This document shows, piece after piece, positions 60,894-64,000 of a stretch of 64,000 nucleotides of DNA; the stretch's first letter is position 1, and every line of letters begins with the position of its first letter. Source of the stretch: Diadema setosum (taxonomy: Eukaryota > Echinodermata > Echinoidea > Diadematoida > Diadematidae); NCBI GenBank assembly GCA_033980235.1, contig CM067067.1, positions 9,618,901-9,682,900 on the forward strand. Direction: 5' to 3'. The notes under the pieces were generated by a model. That model worked only from the letters and a program-made list of their open reading frames with translations. It had not been told where the DNA came from and did not search any database. A program made the translations under genes and the position numbers.

Positions 60894-61466
60894 GACCATA
60901 CAGTAGATGGGCAGATGGCAACACTCCAAAACTGGGAGCAGCAATTGGTGAAATGTCTTTGGAGGGTTGAACTTGTGGGGAAAAGGGGAAGAACTGTTCC
61001 ACTTATGATGACAAACTTTGTGAAGTCATGTATGGATGCTCTTATGAGGTACAGAACTGAGGTTGGAGTCAACCCAAGGAACAAATACTTCTTCGCCCTA
61101 GCAAGAACTGACATCATGTCACACGTTCGAGGATGTGATACACTTAGAGAACATGCTCAGAAGTGTGGAGCGGTGCAGCCAACATTACTCAGATCTACAG
61201 GATTGCGCAAGCACATTGCCACTATGACACAACTGCTCAGTCTCCGAGAAAATGAGATGGATGTTCTTGCGAACTACATGGGCCACGATCTTCACATTCA
61301 TCGAGAATTCTACAGGCTACCAGATGCTGCACAGCAAGTTGCAAAAATCTCAAAGCTTCTCTTCGCAATGGAGGGAAAGGGCAGAAATCCTGTTGAAGTG
61401 CTGAGTCGGGCAAGGAGCATTGATGATCTTCCACTACAGCCAAATGAAGGTAGATTTGAAATTTAA
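60894..61466 (+). CDS. Catalytic C-terminus of the tyrosine recombinase, same frame after the stop
   Basis: In the same frame as the upstream ORF: DHTVDGQMATLQNWEQQL, GKRGRTVPLMM (candidate beta-hairpin lysine), LRSTGLRKHIATMT (box II arginine; the usual first histidine is replaced by Thr), NYMGHDLHIHREFYRLPDAA (box III His and Tyr), ending GRFEI and TAA. Tyrosine recombinases cut and rejoin DNA through a 3'-phosphotyrosine; activity is inferred only. Confidence 0.75.
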   Translation, partial: DHTVDGQMATLQNWEQQLVKCLWRVELVGKRGRTVPLMMTNFVKSCMDALMRYRTEVGVNPRNKYFFALARTDIMSHVRGCDTLREHAQKCGAVQPTLLRSTGLRKHIATMTQLLSLRENEMDVLANYMGHDLHIHREFYRLPDAAQQVAKISKLLFAMEGKGRNPVEVLSRARSIDDLPLQPNEGRFEI

Positions 61467-61594
61467 TTGCCATTCGATCATATTCAGCATGGATGCAGTT
61501 ATGATTTATGACAATTAAGTGTATAACACTCTCTAAAATTTGTTTGATCATGATTGATACTCTGAATTGTAGTGTTCATGCTCATTGCTAGAGA

Positions 61595-61632
<38 letters not shown>

Positions 61633-61710
61633 CTCATTGGAGCCAAAGCTCAAATGAGCTTATGTCATTGCTTTTTGTCTGTTGCCCGCCGTGTGTTGTG
61701 TGTAAACTTT

Positions 61711-62235
61711 TTATGCCTCCGCCACGAAGTGGTGCCGGAGGCATTATGTTTTCCGGTTTTCCGGTTGTCCGTCCGTCCGCTTTCGTTTACGCGATAACTT
61801 AGTAATATTGACTGGAATTTAACCAAACTTGGTCCAAGTATAAAGTATGATGGGGCAATTATTTGATTAGATTTTGGGTGAAATCGGCTAAAGGTCAAAG
61901 TTTAAAGTCAAATCATGAAATTGTATCCGTTTACGCGATAACTCAAGACTGGATCGAGCAAATTTCACCAAACTTTGTCGGAGGATAATGTATGATGGGG
62001 CAATTACTTTATTAGTTTTTAGTGAAATCGGACAGAGGTCAAAGGTCAAAGATCAAAGATCAAGGTCAAATCCTAAAATTTATCTGTTTCCGTGATAACT
62101 CAAAACTGGATGAAGCAGATTTCACCAAACTAGGTCCAAGGATGATGTATGATGGGACAATTAGTTGAGTAGATTTTAGTGACATTGACAAGAGGTCAAG
62201 GTCAAAAGGTCAAGGTCAAATGATAAAAATGTTGT
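61711..62235. repeat. CCTCCGCC-ended repeat, copy 3, inverted and shorter
   Basis: Starts TTATGCCTCCGCCACGAAGTGG, GGCATTATGTTTTCCGG, GTCCGTCCGTCC, then repeated TTTACGCGATAACT ... AAATCGG ... AGGTCAAAGGTCAAA modules (three at ~165-bp spacing). The right side abuts the RTE-like fragment. Confidence 0.7.
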
Positions 62236-62257
62236 CATTTCCCCCATTTACTTAGAC

Positions 62258-63790
62258 TTAGTTCCTCCTGTTCCTTGTGGAGCATTGGGCGGTAACAGTG
62301 GTCCTCCATTCTGCCCGGTTTGTTGCAATATCCTTTGCTTCATCCCAGCTTACTCCCATTGTTTGTAGATCCTTCATTACTGTTCTTTTCCAGGTGTTTG
62401 TGGGCCTTCCCCTTCTCCTCTTTCCACTTGCAGGCATCCATTCTAATGAAGTTTTGGCGTGTCTTTCATCCTTCATTCTCAGGGTGTGACCTAGCGTCTT
62501 TTTTTTTTTCCCTTATAATAGACCAGTTCGTAATTCCACTTTGCGCATGAGCAGAAAAAGGTCATTTGTACCAACAGGCATTTTAGTTTATTAATTCACT
62601 GAGATAAGCATCTGTGATGTGATGATTATTCATGAGATCCTTATCTAAATAGTGCTTGACAGCATATCCACCTGACAGCAAACCTGGTATTTGGCAACAT
62701 CAAAAGAAAAAGGTTGTTATTGCATTCAATACGAAACAATGAATTAGATGCCTGCTAAAGTGTCAACTGACGGACTATTCTGGTCACCTGGTCTAAACTC
62801 AAGTTCATAATTTGTTTGAACACGAATTCCATAAATTGTTATGTCGGGTAAGCTTATGCATTATACCGCTTTGAAAACGAGTGAAGTGCCTAACCAACTG
62901 AGAAAAAAGAAAGGTCATTTGTACCAAGGTGTACATGAGGTAATTACGAACTGGCTTATAGTGCTGAGGTCTTTTTGATTACATCTCCATAATACTTCTT
63001 CATTTGTGATTTTGTCCTTCCATGTGATCAGAAATTTTCTCAGACATCTTTGGTGGAACACATCTAATTTCTTGGCTTGCCTTGCTGTTATTTTCCATGT
63101 TTCACTTGCATAGACTGCCACTGGAATAACAAGGGAGCTCTAAAGTGTGATTTTGCTGTCCAATGTGATATGTTTTGATCCCCACACCTTCTTGAGCCTC
63201 TGGAAAACAGATCTTGCTTTGCCCAGCCTACATGTGATGTCCAGTTCTGTATCCCCATTCTTGGATATGATGCTGCCTGGGTAGGTGAAGTTGGAAACCT
63301 CTTCTGCGGTTTGATGGTTCACCTGCAGATTCATAGGACGTTCATCATGGATTGACACGACCTTGGTTTTTTCTGAGCTAACTCTGAGGCCCACCTTGGC
63401 CGCGGTCTCTGTGAGGCTATCTGTCATCTTTTGTAGGGATTGGGCTGTATCTCCCAGAAGAGCCAAGTCATCTGCGAAGTCCAAGTCTGTTAGGCGATTG
63501 TCATTCCACTTGACTCCAAAGGTTGCTTTGTTCATGACTTTCCGCATTACGAAGTCGATAGTGAGGAGAAAAAGCAGTGGCGATAGATTACAGCCCTGTC
63601 GAACTCCTGAGAAGATGTTGAAATGATCAGTGTAACTGTTGTTTGTTCTGATGCAACAGCAAGAGTTGGCATACAAACTTTTGAAGATGTTGATGAATTT
63701 CTGTGGGATTCCATATATTCTTGCAATATCCCAGACTGTCTCTCTGTGTATGTTATCAAAAGCCTTCTTGAAATCCACAAAATTAATATA
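62258..63790 (-). mobile_element. RTE-like non-LTR retrotransposon fragment
   Basis: Minus strand: DFKKAFDNIHRETVW, GVRQGCNLSPLLF, DLDFADDLALL (catalytic box), VSSEKTKVV, YPGSIISKNGD, SKITL then a stop, VYASETWKITARQAKKLDVF, CLRKFLITWKDKI, and after an insertion LGHTLRMKDERH, GKRRRGRPTNTWKR. This order and wording are typical of RTE/RTEX-type elements. The N-terminal endonuclease is missing, an in-frame stop occurs after SKITL (about 63140) and an insertion splits the C-terminus, so it is dead. Confidence 0.85.
62518..62954. mobile_element. ~430-bp inverted-repeat insertion inside the RTE fragment
   Basis: CCAGTTCGTAATT at 62523 and its inverted copy AATTACGAACTGG ending at 62954. CTTATA flanks both sides (62512-62517 and 62955-62960), a 6-bp target-duplication candidate, with five extra bases (ATAGA) at the left. 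Removing it reconnects the retrotransposon reading frame region. Confidence 0.7.
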
Positions 63791-63904
63791 TTACTCCATA
63801 TTAAATTCAAGGCTCTGCTCAATAATGATTCTCAGAGTTAAAATCTGCTCAGAACATGATCTCCCATTTCAAAAGCCTGCTTGTTCCTCCCTCCTCCCCC
63901 ATAT

Positions 63905-64000
63905 ATGTATGTAATATGCCCAAAGGTATTTTCTTGAAACTTAGTGTAGACATGTACTACTGCGTGAAGATTCTCCAGAGAGAGTTTCATGTCATAAGGT
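63905..64000. repeat. CCTCCGCC-family repeat fragment at the window edge
   Basis: TTTTCTTGAAACTTAGTGTA and CTCCAGAGAGAGTTTCATG match, inverted, the interior of the 45588-46564 copy. Continues beyond the window. Confidence 0.55.

Larger units (their letters stand above)
58977..61466 (+). pseudogene. SET8-like domain fused to zinc fingers and a tyrosine recombinase; one frameshift and one stop
   Basis: After acceptor ATATTCAG the exon encodes VDATKE...FGRLVNHG, then in another frame VRVLEISGVPRLCMCAMRDL and EEILYDYELP: the C-terminal half of a SET domain closest in style to KMT5A/SET8. It contains the NH motif that binds S-adenosylmethionine and the catalytic-site YDY. An acidic/Ser linker follows, then CLSC-x(9)-H-x3-H and CYHCYGWF...HKC zinc-finger-like motifs (about residues 230 and 310 counted from 59085). 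The recombinase domain has RRRAGEV, KRGRTVP, TGLRKHIAT and MGHDLHIHREFY, giving R, K, R, H and the nucleophile Y with canonical GH-x8-Y spacing. The two breaks are an 11-A run (59038-59048) and TAA at 60891. Either a decayed gene or, for the first, an assembly error. Crypton-like origin is inferred. Confidence 0.75.

Overview
This is a gene-poor stretch of an animal genome. It has spliced genes with GT-AG introns in which splice phases match across exons, long AT-rich introns, many microsatellites, and a dense mix of non-LTR retrotransposons and small inverted-repeat transposons. The gene content (a TRPM-type ion channel, a SET8-like methyltransferase domain fused to a tyrosine recombinase) and the repeat style suggest a marine invertebrate. 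A deuterostome such as an echinoderm is my best guess, but nothing here proves the phylum.

Layout. (1) 1-4.0 kb: a minus-strand CR1/L2-like non-LTR retrotransposon with a broken reverse transcriptase. (2) 4.5-16.5 kb, plus strand: at least six phase-compatible exons of a single-pass membrane receptor. It has a cysteine-rich ectodomain, a Thr/Pro stalk, one membrane helix and a ~540-residue cytoplasmic tail with about ten YxxL/I/V motifs; three of them are spaced like ITAMs. The 5' exons were not found. (3) 16.5-22.9 kb: probable 3' UTR and repeats. (4) 23.0-48.6 kb, minus strand: 22 exons of a TRPM2-subgroup channel of about 1150 residues, nearly all linked by matching splice phases, including a 30-nt microexon. 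It ends just after the C-terminal coiled coil, with no NUDT9-H or kinase domain. Its introns hold several MITE families, a tRNA-like sequence, a nested SINE-like dimer and minisatellites. (5) 48.6-55.9 kb: intergenic repeats, including a ~970-bp family with ends reading CCTCCGCC. (6) 55.9-56.3 kb: a CpG-richer block with a minus-strand ATG in good context and a plus-strand consensus splice donor, a candidate bidirectional promoter. (7) 59.0-61.5 kb, plus strand: the C-terminal half of a SET domain, an acidic linker, two zinc-finger-like motifs and a tyrosine-recombinase domain, in one frame except for one poly-A frameshift and one in-frame stop. (8) 61.7-64.0 kb: more CCTCCGCC-type repeat and an RTE-like retrotransposon fragment (minus strand) split by a ~430-bp inverted-repeat insertion.

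The genes do not form an operon or an evident pathway. The receptor and the channel converge tail to tail. The channel gene and the SET-recombinase gene lie on opposite sides of the candidate promoter block. All exon calls come from reading splice sites and phase by eye; the most recent transposition layers are read from nested insertions.
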